Assembly (NCBI GenBank): GCA_002309855.1
Contig: DBYD01000048.1
Coordinates: forward strand, 1-31,848
Reading direction: 5' to 3'
DNA from: Bacteroidales bacterium UBA1195
GTDB taxonomy: Bacteria; Bacteroidota; Bacteroidia; Bacteroidales; WCHB1-69
DNA length: 31,848 bases
Shown here: piece by piece, positions 6,060-16,083 of the stretch
Layout of the letters: each line of letters begins with the position of its first letter
Numbering within the stretch: position 1 is the first letter of the stretch
Program-made: the position numbers and the translations under genes
Notes under the pieces: model-generated
Told to the model about the DNA's origin: nothing
Databases searched by the model: none
The model's input: only the letters and a program-made list of their open reading frames with translations

Positions 6060-9000
6060 TTACCGGACGACGTTCATCTTCTTGACGACACGTTCGCCAC
6101 GGTATTCAACGCTGTAATAATATACACCGGCCGCAAGGTCGGAGAGGTTCACGCGGATATCGCCGTTGCCGGCCTCCGCATTGACCTCCTCACGGTACAG
6201 AACCTGTCCGTTCATGCCCATGATGCGCAGCGTAAGCACACCGGCCTCAGGAATGACGTAAGGTATGCGCGTAAGCTCGGCGGCAGGGTTCGGCACGTTC
6301 TGCCCGACCATCCAACGATCGGCGGTGGCATCATCAATGCCGACTCCTCCCTGCACGCAGGCCTCAACCTTCGCGGTGTCGCTGCTCAAATCAACGTCGC
6401 CGTCAAGGGCGGTCAGGTACACGGTCACATTGTAGCTGGCCTGCGCTCCGTTCACGCTCAAGCGAGGCACACGGTACTGCTGTTTGAAGGTGTAGTTGCG
6501 GTTCTCACCACCGTACATCGGAGCCACCTTCTCGGTCAGGGTTGCATACACAGCACCTGCGCTGTCGATGACCGCAGTCACGGTCACGCTGTCGGCGTTG
6601 TCAACGTTGCCGTTGTTGAACAGACGCACCTCAACCTTCGCCATTTCACCGCCCATGGCGCACTGGCCCGCGGCAGGTGTGATGATGGAGAGGATGCCGT
6701 TGTCCACGATGTTCACGTTGCCGATGATTCGCACAGAGTCGTTGTCGCCGTCAGCGTCGCACGGAAGCATGGCGTACACATCCAGCAGGTAGTAGGGCTG
6801 GTCGGCAGTGGTCATAGGCACAATCACGCCCTGCTTGAACTTGTAGTACAGGGTGTCACCCGGCTTCAGGCTGGCGGTCACAAGCTCGGTAACCGTGTCG
6901 ACTCCGTTGACCACCACCTTCACATCGAACGGGGAGACAATCTCCAGATTGCCAGTGTTCTTCATAGTGAAGCCAACGTACACCGTGTCGCCCGGCGCTG
7001 TGAAGCCGATGGCATCGTAGCCCGTCACTGACAGATCCGGATTGAGATTCAGGCTGAACTTAGCCGTGTCGTTCGAGGCGTTGCTGTCAATCGAGTTCAC
7101 ATAGACCATCACATCGAACTGGCCGCCGCCAACGTAGTCGATCGGAGAGAGTATCAGCGAATCCAGCTCGCGGTTCTCAAGACGGCCGCTCAGAGCCTGC
7201 TTGAAGATGAAGTTGGATGCGCCGCTCATTTCCACGGTGATGGAGTCGCCGTCATTGAAATGAACCTCCTGGCTTGTCAGATTTTCAAGGTAAACCTTCA
7301 AAGAGCGTCCTGTCAGGTTGCAGGCCGCGAAGTCGGTGTCGGACGGAACCTCAACCCTTACCTGCATATCCTGCTGGGCCACAATCTTCACGCGATCCAC
7401 CGTCTGGTCACCGCCGCCGTAGCTGTAGGCGGTGAAGGCGATGATGATGCAGCTGCCGGTGCTGTAGTTCGATAGATCCAGTTTGTATTCCTTCCAAGTA
7501 GGCTGTGCGCACTTCGCATCGTAACGGTAGAGCGTCTGCAAAGTCTTGAAGGTGGCACCGCCGTCCTGCGAAATTCTCACCTCCATCTGGTCATGCAGAT
7601 CCGGATTGGCGTTGTCGTGGGCATACCAGAAGTAGAGATGCGGGTTGTAGGTGCCCTGCAGGCTCACCGAGGTGAACAGTGCCTGGCTGATGGAGCCTCT
7701 TGCCTCGGAGGAGCGGAACAGCAGGCTGCCCGTACCGTACACAGGGTTCAGGACAGGATTGGTGTTCACCACCTCCCAGGTGATGTCGCCATAGGCCTGG
7801 TTGGTCGCCACGCCCGCGAACTGTCCCGTGAAGTTGTTGTCGTAAGGCAGGACCGTCTTGTCCACATAGTAGTCGAGTTTCAGGGTGTCGTCGCTACGCA
7901 GCTGGTCCTTGCCCCATTCCAACCAGGCGGTCAGCTTGTACATGCCAGGATAGGTGATGTCCATGTAAGGTTCAACCTCAAAGACTTCACGCTTCATGAT
8001 TCCGATGCCGCCCTTGTTCACGGTGACCTTCTTCATGAAGTTGACCGAGTCGCTCTCGCACTTCAGATAGAGTGTCACAGGATTGGCGGAGAAGTCAGCG
8101 TCGTAGGTACCCATGTTGTACAGGGTCAGCTTGACCGGCGTGGTGTTCGGGAAGCACTGGATACCGCCGACCACAGGCTCGGCAAAGGCCTCGACCTGCA
8201 GGTTGTAACCCTCGAAGAGCGCGGTGCTGTAGCAGCCCATCACAGTCAGGGTGGTACGTGCGTTGTGGTTGATGTCGAACGGCACGTTCCTGCGGCGGTT
8301 GCACTTCATCTGGTTGTCGTACTGGCCAATGGTCAGGCTGTTCGGCAGGTTGTTGAAGTCAGGCTTCACCTGGATTGAATGGCCGTCCATGTTATAGGTG
8401 GACTGCCAGCTGGCGAAGGTCCTCGCCGATCCGCAGTAGAAGTTGTTCTTGCTCACACTTTCCGCATAGTAGTCGTTGTAGTCAAACACCGTCGGATAGG
8501 TGGTCAGCGTGGCCGCAGCCGAAACATACACCAGATAGTTGGTGGAGGCGCTGTCCGCCTCAAAGATGTTGTTCATGACGGTCAGATTGCTGGTCGAATT
8601 CTGCGTGTAGACGTACATGCCGTAGTTGGTCGATTTCGCCTTGCAGTAGACAGAATTGTGGAAAATGTCGGCATTGATGTAGTAGTAGCAGTAGATTCCG
8701 TATGCGGTTGTTCCGGCAATGGAGATGACTTCGTTGTTGGTCACCTTCACCGGCACGATGTCGGAGCCGAAGGTGGAGGTGTAGTTGGTGTAGTAGTACA
8801 GCCGGATACCGCCGTAGGCATACGAGTTCACGTTGACATGGATGCGGTTGCCCACAATGCTGTCCACCAGGTTGTAGTAGTAGAAGTAGGCACCGTAGCT
8901 GTAGCTGGCTCCCTTTCTGGATTCGATGGTGTTGAACGAGAAGCTCTCGATGTGAGTGTAATAGTAGGAATAGAGCGGATAATAGTACTGGTCGTAGATT

Positions 9001-12000
9001 CGGTTGCTGTCCATCCTTACCGAAGCGCGGTTCAGCGCGGAGGTCTTGCAGTTGGCAGATGCGCCGCCCGCGTAGTACAGGTAGAATCCGTAGTAGCCGC
9101 CGGCCACCTCGTTGCCTATGAAGCGCACATCCTGCAGGAAGCTTGTGCTGCTGCTGGAATTGTTGTAGTTCACCACACGATAGTTGCTGTTGCTGGTGGT
9201 TGTGCTCAGATAGAGGTTACAGTTGTGGAACAGCACATCCTCGTTGTGGCCGTTGAACTGCACTGCGTTCTGCGGCGTGGTGCTGATCTTCGAACCGAAG
9301 GTCAGCTTCTCGAACACCAGATGTGAGACAGCGTTCAGCTTCAACGAGACATTCGCGTTGTCTCCAATCACCACCGTAGAGGCGTCATCGGCCAGCGAGG
9401 TGAAGGTTACGGTGTTGGTCCTGCTGGCACCGGGGATGGTGCCAGCGATTTCCATCGCATCGTAGGTGCCGGAATTGAGCTTGAAGACCACAGGTCCGCC
9501 CACTCCGCAGGAGAGCAGCGAGCTGATAACTCCGTCAATGGTGGCGAAGTCGGCGTTCTTTCCGCCCACAGTGTAGATGCCCTTCAGCGTGGAGTCGCAG
9601 GCGATGACCGAAATGCTTGCGGTGTCGTTTCCATAATTTGCATCGGTGAAGCCGTTCGGATTCTCCGTCCAGGCCACAATGCTGTACTGGCCTGAGGGAA
9701 CCTTGAAGTTGCCGATGCTGACTTTGGAGACGGTTTTGCCGTAGGAGAGCTCACTGCCTGTGGCGGCAACCCATTTGTACGGCTGCTGCAGCACACCGTT
9801 CAGTTTCCACTGCACAGTGACGGAAGCCAAATCGGCCTTGCCCATGTTCTGGATTGTCACAAGCACCGAATCGGTGGAACCGGTGACCGCACCGTTTTCA
9901 GGATGCGTGATCTCCAGCAGGCTGGCGTCGTAGTTGGTGGGGATGAAATCGTGGTAGCAGCCCGCGTTGGTGTATCCTGCACGCGGATTGCCCTCCAGGT
10001 CGGTCTTGACAGCTTGGTCAATCGGAATTACGCCCTTGGCTCCACCGGTGTGGAAGTTCATTGCGGCCGCATCTATAAAGGCGACCTTCTCATACTTGGA
10101 GTTGAAGTCGTTGTTCACCAGCGCACTCCAGGTCTTGATGTTGTTCGCGCCGTGACCGATGGTCTGCTGCTGCTCGTTGTAATAGACGTTGTTGTCCATA
10201 TACAAGTAGGTGGGAGCCAGATAGGAGGAGTTGGAGGAATGGTATACGCATTCCGCCGTGCCGCTGGTACCGGCCATGTAAATCAGATTGTCATAGAAAT
10301 TGAAGTTATAGTTACCTGTATTGGTGACATACAATGCATACCGTGTTCCGGTAGTGTTCATATAGAATGTGTTATGACGCCAATCCATATAACTCATATT
10401 TCCGTAATAGAATCCGTAACTGGTACTTGCATTACCGGTAAATATCCATAAGTTATTGTGGAAACAAGCATCCTGATAGGCCATAGGACCATAATAATTC
10501 ACTGTCTGGCCAATATTCAGACCATAATTGGTGCCGTTTGCATTACACCAGATTACATTGCGTGAAAGAGAATCAATATCCAACTGGGATGTGGAACTAC
10601 CAAACCTGAATGCATAGAAATAATTGGCATTGGGGGCGTTATGGATGTAGTTGTCACGTGCCGTCAGAATGTATTGTGCAGGATACGGGCTATTGTATGC
10701 ATAATAATAGGCGTTCAACAATTCGCAGCTGTCCACCTTGACCGCACCGAATACGGAAGAGGAGGTTCCCGCATAATACATGTGGATATTCTGATAACCG
10801 CCATAAAAACGACATTTTGTGAATGAAAGGGTCTTCACCATATATGATGATGATGTAGGACGATATACACAGGCGGAAGAGCTGTTTGTACTTCCCGGCA
10901 TACTGTAGACAACACAATTGTAGAAACTTACATCCGTCAGATATTGCACTATTTGGATGGTCTGCACACTACTGATTGTGTCACCGATTGTCAGGTTGCG
11001 GAAGTTGATGTATCCGGCATTCTCCAGCATAAGGTCGGTGGTGGAGGTGGTGCTTTTCAGTACCACATCCTCACGTTTGCCGGTGGCGGAGGTGAAGGTC
11101 ACCGTGTTATTGGAGCTTCCGTTCAGGAAGAGACTGGTGATTGCCATGCCGTTATATTTGCCGGGGTTGAGCCGCATTTCGACGGGACCGCCCAAGCCGC
11201 ACATGGTCAATGCTGTGATAGCATCCTCCAGCGTGGCGAAATCAACTTTGGTGCCGGTTCCGCCACCCACGGTGTAGGTTCCCTTCAGGGCGCCGCCGGT
11301 GCATCCGAACACATTTGTGGAGATAGTGTCATCGTATGGCAGCGCATCCTTCTGGCCGGTCATCACCACATAGGCGACGATGTTGTTGCTGTTGATGACA
11401 GCATTGAACGTGCCGAGGTCGACAATGTCGGTCTGTCCGGTTTTCAGGCTGCCTGTCCAGTCGTACTGTTTTTGCGCAACACCGTTCACACTCCAGTAAA
11501 CTGAGGCTGCGGTCAGCAGGGAATCGCCTGTGTTCTCCAGAACCACCGAAACCTTGATATTGTCGCCCGGCTTGCAGACCGCCTGTGAAGGTGAGGTGAA
11601 TTTGGTCAGCGAAGCATTGTATTTCAGTTCAACCTCATTATAGGCACCGCGGATTGTGGTCCTCGGATCCCTGGGCTTGTTGAAGAAGTCAGTCAGAACC
11701 GCAGCGTTGGTCGGACATGTCAGCTGGTTGTTGGATGTTTTCTTGATCTGCATGTCGTTGTTCAGGTTGATGAAGGCCGGCAGAATGTTGGTAGCCTGCG
11801 CATCCACCGCCTGCAACGTGGCGAGACTGGTATAGGCGGTGCCGAAATAGGCAAGGTTGGTTCCGCCATTGTGATAGTAGTTGTTGGCCGAAACAGTCAC
11901 CTGTGCGGTGGCGTTGCTGTTGCAGTAGATAGGATATGCGGAGGAGCCTCCGATATAGACAACGTTGTTGTTACGTATCTCCTTCATGTATCCGCTGGTG

Positions 12001-15000
12001 GTGTAGATGTACATGCCGTATCCGGAACTGTAGGTTGTGTTCACATACACGGAATTGTTGATCACCTTGGAATTTCCGTAGTAGTCATAGATGCCGTATG
12101 TGGTGCTTGTGGACTGCATGCGGATCTCGTTGTTGGCGATAAGCGTCACATTCTTTGTGGACTGCGCATAGCTGCTGTAGTTTGAGTAGTAGTTGCGGAT
12201 CGGATACTGGTAGGCAATATAGTTTCTGCATGCATCAACGAAGTTGCCTATGATGGAGTCGTTATTGCAATAGGTTGTGTAGAGGCCATAGAAGTAGTTG
12301 TACCCGTCCTTTTCCCGCGCGATAACCCTGTTGTGGGAGATGCTGGTGAAATCGGTGTAGTAGGCATACATGTAATAGTTGTAGGCATTGGTTATGACAT
12401 TGCTGTCCACCCGGTTGAAACGGCCGTGCTGTGAGGCGGAGGAAGATGTGCCGTTCCAGATATACATGCCGTAATAGCCGCCGTCGATACGGTTGCCGAT
12501 AATCCACATGCTGTCGCGTTTCGCATCGCTGTTGCAGTAGATACCATATTGCACGCTGTTTCCGTTCGCCTTCGGATTCATCTGGATGTCGCAATGGAGA
12601 ATCCGGATGTCGTTGGAGGCACCGCTGATGTTGAATCCGTTGCCGGACTGTTTGGCATCGATGGTCAGGTTGTTGAAGCGGAGGTGACTGGTGGCACTGA
12701 CATTCACCGCGTAGCCGGAGGCGACCAGCACCACATCCTCGGCCTTGCCTGTGGCCGGCTCGAAGGTGACGGTGTTCTTGCCGCTGCTACCCTTGATGCC
12801 GCCCGAAATGCTCAGCGACTCCTTATAGGTGCCAGACTGGATCTTGAATGTGACCGGGCCGCTGATACCACAGTTCCTCATCATGCTGATTGCATCGTTG
12901 AAGGTGGCATAGTCGGCACCCTTTCCGCTACCGATGGTAAGTGTGCCGGAAAGCGGGGCTGTGCAGCCGTAGGTCTTGTTACGGATGGTGTCATCTGCAG
13001 GCTTCATGTCGGAACGCATCCCGTTCTGCAAGGTGATATAGGCCATAATGTTGTTGACACCCAGAACTGTGGTGAATTTACCGATGGTGATGGTGTCCGT
13101 TGCATAAGGTAGAAGGGTGCCTTTCCACTGGTACGGGGTCTGTGCCACGCCGTTCCATGTCCATTGGATGGTGCAGCTGCGCAGGGTGTCCTTCGAACCG
13201 GCATTCATCAGCACAACCTTCGCCGGATTCTGGCTGGAGGTGGTGTAGGATTCCTGCCAGTCGGCAAAGGCGACCAGTGCGGCATTGAAATCCCTGGCCG
13301 GCTCGGAATAGCAGCCCATGGTGGTGAGCGCCTGACGGGCGGTGTCACGGATATCGTTGTTCACACCGGCGAATCTCGGGCAGCTCATGCCGTTGTAATG
13401 CATGCAGACGGCCGAGGCGGTGGGATCCGTGAAGGCGGGAAGGATGCTGGTGGCGTGCGCGTCACCGGAAATGCTCTTCCAGCCGGAGAGTGTGCTCTCC
13501 TCACCGTCGCAATAACCAATATAGCTGTAGCCATAGCAGTTGTTGTAGTCCAGAATGTCGGTCGTGCCGATATTGGTCGAATATTCTATATAGATGGGGA
13601 AACCGTCGTTCAGGCATACCATATTATTATTATAGATGTTGAACGGGTAGTTCATCCAGTTGTAGATATACAATCCGTATCCATCGCTCCCGCCATTGAT
13701 GACCACACTGTTGTTGATGAAATCAAAATGGCTGTCTTCAAGTTGGAATCCATAGCCGTATCTGGTGGCGTTCAGCACCATCTCATTGTTGGCGATGAGG
13801 CCGCGTTTGCTGGAGTCGATGTTGAACTCATACAGATAAACACCATAGATGTACTGCTCGGCCGACGAATTGTAAAAACGGTTGCGGCAAATCTCTTCCG
13901 CCGTACAATCGTCCGAGTAGAACATGGTCGGACTGTTGTTCATGCCGGGACGGGGAAGGAAGGTGTTGTCGTTCACATAATCATATTCCATGGTATAACC
14001 TTCGATACCATTCCACATGAAGTCGCGAATCATATTGCCGACAATGGTGATATGCTTGATACGGCGCACCTGATAATAGTAGCCGTAGAAACTGAATCCG
14101 TATCCGCCGCCCTGCACATCGTTGTACAGAAAACGGATACCGTTGGATGACCCTTGCTGTGAGGCCTCCACCAGCACATTGAGCGGACCGTTCTGGGTGG
14201 CAGTGTCCGAAAGGATATAGCAGTGGTCTATCTGGATATTGGCGTTGGTATCCTGGAAATGCACATTGATTTTCCCCGCGTTGATGCCGACCAGCGACAG
14301 ATGGGAGAGAACAATGTTGTGTGCACGCAGGAAGCGTACGGTCTCATAGCCTGTCGGGAGGGAATCGGGTTCAAAAACCACATCTTCGGCCTTGCCGGTG
14401 GCGGAAACCAGCTTCAGGGTGTCCTGGGGTCTGATGATGTCCATATAGTCCGTGAAGTCAAGCATGCCATAATATTTTCCCTTCTGGATGCTCAACGTCA
14501 CATTACCGTTCATGCCGCAAAGCTGCAATGCGTTCAAGGCTTCGGCCATGGATTTGAAATTCCCGGTGGGACCCACAGTGTAGGTTCCGTTGAAAATCTG
14601 CATGCAGCCGTAGGAGACTCTTCTTGCAATGGTGTCGGCGGTGGTGTTGGCGACGCCGTTCGGCATCGTGACCCAGGCCTCGAGCGTGTCGTAGTCGTTG
14701 CGGGCGATATAACTGCCGATGCGTACAGGCAGCGTATAGCCTTCGGGCAGTTTGCCCTTCCATTGGAACGGGGTCTGCTTCACTCCGTTAACCGTCCAAT
14801 TGATGGTGGCGGAGGTCAGATCCTTCAAACCGCGGTTCTGGATGGTGGCCACCACAATGTTGGCCTTTCCTGCCAGTGCGCCGCGCTGTGGCGTATCGAT
14901 GGAAAGCAGGGCGACACTGTTGCTGTCGAAGCCCCAGATACGTCCGATGGTGTAGCCCGATGAGGCGGAGGCGTTGTTGCCGGCGGTGTCACGTGCCACA

Positions 15001-15878
15001 ACCGTGTAGGCGACCTGCGTGCCGATGTTCTGCTGCGGGATGGAGGCCATCCACATGGAGTCACCGTCGTAGGGGGTCATCAGCATTGAATCGCGGGTCT
15101 GCTGACCGGAATAGGATGTGTAGTTGACGTACATTTTCGGGGTAAGGATGGGCAGTACAGTGCGCTTTGCAGCTTTGGCGTAGATGGTGTGCGGGCCGGT
15201 GCTGTAGACTGTGCCCTCCGTGAAGGGGGATACAAACTCCACAATGGGAGGATTGATTGGGGAGACGGCGCATGTCAGCTCGAAATCATCGATGAACCAG
15301 CCCCATGCGAAGTTGGTTCCGACAGTGCCTTTCTTCTTGATCTTGAATTTGAACTGAACTTTTGCATAGGCTACGTCCTCACTGATGTTGAACGATTCTG
15401 TCTTCCACCAGGAGTTTTCCGGACGGGCCATCATGTCGTTGCTCTTCCAGGTGCTGTAGCTTGCCTGGTTGAACTGTCCCGTGCGCCGGTAGGTGAGCGA
15501 ATTGCCCCTGTAGTCCGTGGCCGGGATTTTGGTCCATTTCGACCCTACGTAGTCCTCCTTGTACTCGATTGTCACCTCATCTGAATCCGAAACCTTGCAG
15601 ATGTGTGAGAACCTCAGGTACGCATAGGCGTAGTTGGTCAGGTCGTAGAAGGGAGATATCAGCTCGACGGAATCACCCTCCATGTTGGGAACCTGTCCCC
15701 AGATGGATTTTTTCCCGCTGGCGCTGAAGAGCGTGTCCTGGCTCCAATGTGTGAGCGGGGAGCGGGTGAAGGTTTGCGACACTCCGTCGAAATTCTCCGT
15801 AAAGGTCACCCTGTTTTGCGGGAAACCGAAGGGCACCGCCAACAGCAGTGCCAGCATAACGAATAAGAACTTCTTCAT
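6060..15878 (-). CDS. Giant T9SS-secreted protein with four beta-helix modules
   Basis: A 3272-residue protein in one intact frame. Residues 1-21 are a signal peptide (MKKFLFVMLALLLAVPFGFPQ). About 22-205 is a jelly-roll-like domain (FIDDFEL near its end) and about 210-315 an Ig-like domain. Four modules follow, each an Ig/CARDB-like linker with a motif like WTVNGVKQTPFQW then a Tyr/Asn-rich parallel beta-helix. The helices lie at roughly 430-855, 970-1410, 1525-1970 and 2095-2545, and each ends in GCY or GAY. A second jelly-roll-like domain (about 2675-2836, FWYAHDNANPD), Ig-like domains and a T9SS type-A sorting tail (about 3178-3272: VGQNVPNPAAE... LAAGVYYYSV...KKMNVVR) complete it. It should cross the outer membrane by T9SS and be anchored or released outside. 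Enzyme residues are not recognisable. The helix fold resembles polysaccharide lyases, but an adhesin or structural fibre is as likely. It is a paralogue of the gene at 17148-28952. Confidence 0.88.
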   Translation of the reverse strand: MKKFLFVMLALLLAVPFGFPQNRVTFTENFDGVSQTFTRSPLTHWSQDTLFSASGKKSIWGQVPNMEGDSVELISPFYDLTNYAYAYLRFSHICKVSDSDEVTIEYKEDYVGSKWTKIPATDYRGNSLTYRRTGQFNQASYSTWKSNDMMARPENSWWKTESFNISEDVAYAKVQFKFKIKKKGTVGTNFAWGWFIDDFELTCAVSPINPPIVEFVSPFTEGTVYSTGPHTIYAKAAKRTVLPILTPKMYVNYTSYSGQQTRDSMLMTPYDGDSMWMASIPQQNIGTQVAYTVVARDTAGNNASASSGYTIGRIWGFDSNSVALLSIDTPQRGALAGKANIVVATIQNRGLKDLTSATINWTVNGVKQTPFQWKGKLPEGYTLPVRIGSYIARNDYDTLEAWVTMPNGVANTTADTIARRVSYGCMQIFNGTYTVGPTGNFKSMAEALNALQLCGMNGNVTLSIQKGKYYGMLDFTDYMDIIRPQDTLKLVSATGKAEDVVFEPDSLPTGYETVRFLRAHNIVLSHLSLVGINAGKINVHFQDTNANIQIDHCYILSDTATQNGPLNVLVEASQQGSSNGIRFLYNDVQGGGYGFSFYGYYYQVRRIKHITIVGNMIRDFMWNGIEGYTMEYDYVNDNTFLPRPGMNNSPTMFYSDDCTAEEICRNRFYNSSAEQYIYGVYLYEFNIDSSKRGLIANNEMVLNATRYGYGFQLEDSHFDFINNSVVINGGSDGYGLYIYNWMNYPFNIYNNNMVCLNDGFPIYIEYSTNIGTTDILDYNNCYGYSYIGYCDGEESTLSGWKSISGDAHATSILPAFTDPTASAVCMHYNGMSCPRFAGVNNDIRDTARQALTTMGCYSEPARDFNAALVAFADWQESYTTSSQNPAKVVLMNAGSKDTLRSCTIQWTWNGVAQTPYQWKGTLLPYATDTITIGKFTTVLGVNNIMAYITLQNGMRSDMKPADDTIRNKTYGCTAPLSGTLTIGSGKGADYATFNDAISMMRNCGISGPVTFKIQSGTYKESLSISGGIKGSSGKNTVTFEPATGKAEDVVLVASGYAVNVSATSHLRFNNLTIDAKQSGNGFNISGASNDIRILHCDIQMNPKANGNSVQYGIYCNSDAKRDSMWIIGNRIDGGYYGMYIWNGTSSSASQHGRFNRVDSNVITNAYNYYMYAYYTDFTSISHNRVIAREKDGYNYFYGLYTTYCNNDSIIGNFVDACRNYIAYQYPIRNYYSNYSSYAQSTKNVTLIANNEIRMQSTSTTYGIYDYYGNSKVINNSVYVNTTYSSGYGMYIYTTSGYMKEIRNNNVVYIGGSSAYPIYCNSNATAQVTVSANNYYHNGGTNLAYFGTAYTSLATLQAVDAQATNILPAFINLNNDMQIKKTSNNQLTCPTNAAVLTDFFNKPRDPRTTIRGAYNEVELKYNASLTKFTSPSQAVCKPGDNIKVSVVLENTGDSLLTAASVYWSVNGVAQKQYDWTGSLKTGQTDIVDLGTFNAVINSNNIVAYVVMTGQKDALPYDDTISTNVFGCTGGALKGTYTVGGGTGTKVDFATLEDAITALTMCGLGGPVEMRLNPGKYNGMAITSLFLNGSSNNTVTFTSATGKREDVVLKSTTSTTDLMLENAGYINFRNLTIGDTISSVQTIQIVQYLTDVSFYNCVVYSMPGSTNSSSACVYRPTSSSYMVKTLSFTKCRFYGGYQNIHMYYAGTSSSVFGAVKVDSCELLNAYYYAYNSPYPAQYILTARDNYIHNAPNANYFYAFRFGSSTSQLDIDSLSRNVIWCNANGTNYGLNIGQTVNYYGPMAYQDACFHNNLWIFTGNASTSYGFYYGNMSYMDWRHNTFYMNTTGTRYALYVTNTGNYNFNFYDNLIYMAGTSGTAECVYHSSNSSYLAPTYLYMDNNVYYNEQQQTIGHGANNIKTWSALVNNDFNSKYEKVAFIDAAAMNFHTGGAKGVIPIDQAVKTDLEGNPRAGYTNAGCYHDFIPTNYDASLLEITHPENGAVTGSTDSVLVTIQNMGKADLASVTVQWKLNGVLQQPYKWVAATGSELSYGKTVSKVSIGNFKVPSGQYSIVAWTENPNGFTDANYGNDTASISVIACDSTLKGIYTVGGKNADFATIDGVISSLLSCGVGGPVVFKLNSGTYDAMEIAGTIPGASRTNTVTFTSLADDASTVVIGDNANVSLKLNAVSHLVFEKLTFGSKISTTPQNAVQFNGHNEDVLFHNCNLYLSTTTSNSNYRVVNYNNSSSSTSFLQDVRFIGNEVAGGYYGFYLYYAGGASANCKTSALNRASVRMDSNRIYDQYYYPLYSYYYTHIESFSFNTIESRKGASYSYGAYFYYYNLVDSIVGNRIHVNVNSYAYGGIRLYYYTNYTSTFGSDIVPVKVTNNEVISIAGTTAYGIYCYYYINADIFHNSVYCKAKSTNYGMYVYTQNSTSNLTVMNNIFEADSASTNYLVYVSAAATLTTYPTVFDYNDYYAESVSKNNFYCGSARTFASWQSTYNMDGHSIQVKPDFNNLPNSLTIGQYDNQMKCNRRRNVPFDINHNARTTLTVMGCYSTALFEGYNLQVEAFAEPVVGGIQCFPNTTPVKLTLYNMGTYDADFSANPVTLYLKCESDSVNFMKKVTVNKGGIGIMKREVFEVEPYMDITYPGMYKLTAWLEWGKDQLRSDDTLKLDYYVDKTVLPYDNNFTGQFAGVATNQAYGDITWEVVNTNPVLNPVYGTGSLLFRSSEARGSISQALFTSVSLQGTYNPHLYFWYAHDNANPDLHDQMEVRISQDGGATFKTLQTLYRYDAKCAQPTWKEYKLDLSNYSTGSCIIIAFTAYSYGGGDQTVDRVKIVAQQDMQVRVEVPSDTDFAACNLTGRSLKVYLENLTSQEVHFNDGDSITVEMSGASNFIFKQALSGRLENRELDSLILSPIDYVGGGQFDVMVYVNSIDSNASNDTAKFSLNLNPDLSVTGYDAIGFTAPGDTVYVGFTMKNTGNLEIVSPFDVKVVVNGVDTVTELVTASLKPGDTLYYKFKQGVIVPMTTADQPYYLLDVYAMLPCDADGDNDSVRIIGNVNIVDNGILSIITPAAGQCAMGGEMAKVEVRLFNNGNVDNADSVTVTAVIDSAGAVYATLTEKVAPMYGGENRNYTFKQQYRVPRLSVNGAQASYNVTVYLTALDGDVDLSSDTAKVEACVQGGVGIDDATADRWMVGQNVPNPAAELTRIPYVIPEAGVLTLRIMGMNGQVLYREEVNAEAGNGDIRVNLSDLAAGVYYYSVEYRGERVVKKMNVVR

Positions 15879-15921
15879 TTTGAATAATTTAAATTAATAA
15901 TTCCTTTTTCTATTAAGGATG

Positions 15922-15929
15922 CAAATTTA
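15922..15929 (-). promoter_or_regulatory. -7 promoter element for the first giant gene
   Basis: On the minus strand TAAATTTG followed by CATCC fits TAnnTTTG exactly and lies about 43 bases before the ATG. A -33 TTTG at the expected spacing is not evident. The region beyond it is A/T-rich up to trpS on the other strand. Confidence 0.55.
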
Positions 15930-16083
15930 CACAAAATAAAGATATCTTTCTTTTTTTAAGAAAAAAAAGCCGTTTTTTTGCGGCCCTTTCCCGGGAAATA
16001 ACGGAATACGCATAACAATTGCAACAGTCCACAATAGAAGGAAAAAAATTGCGTTATCAGAAAAAACAACGAACACAAACAGT

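Noticed and set aside
6057..15584. Many plus-strand frames of 180-330 codons opposite the first giant gene
   Set aside because: Same composition artefact as above, with no promoter, signal or domain. The minus-strand frame is continuous and has a signal peptide and T9SS tail.
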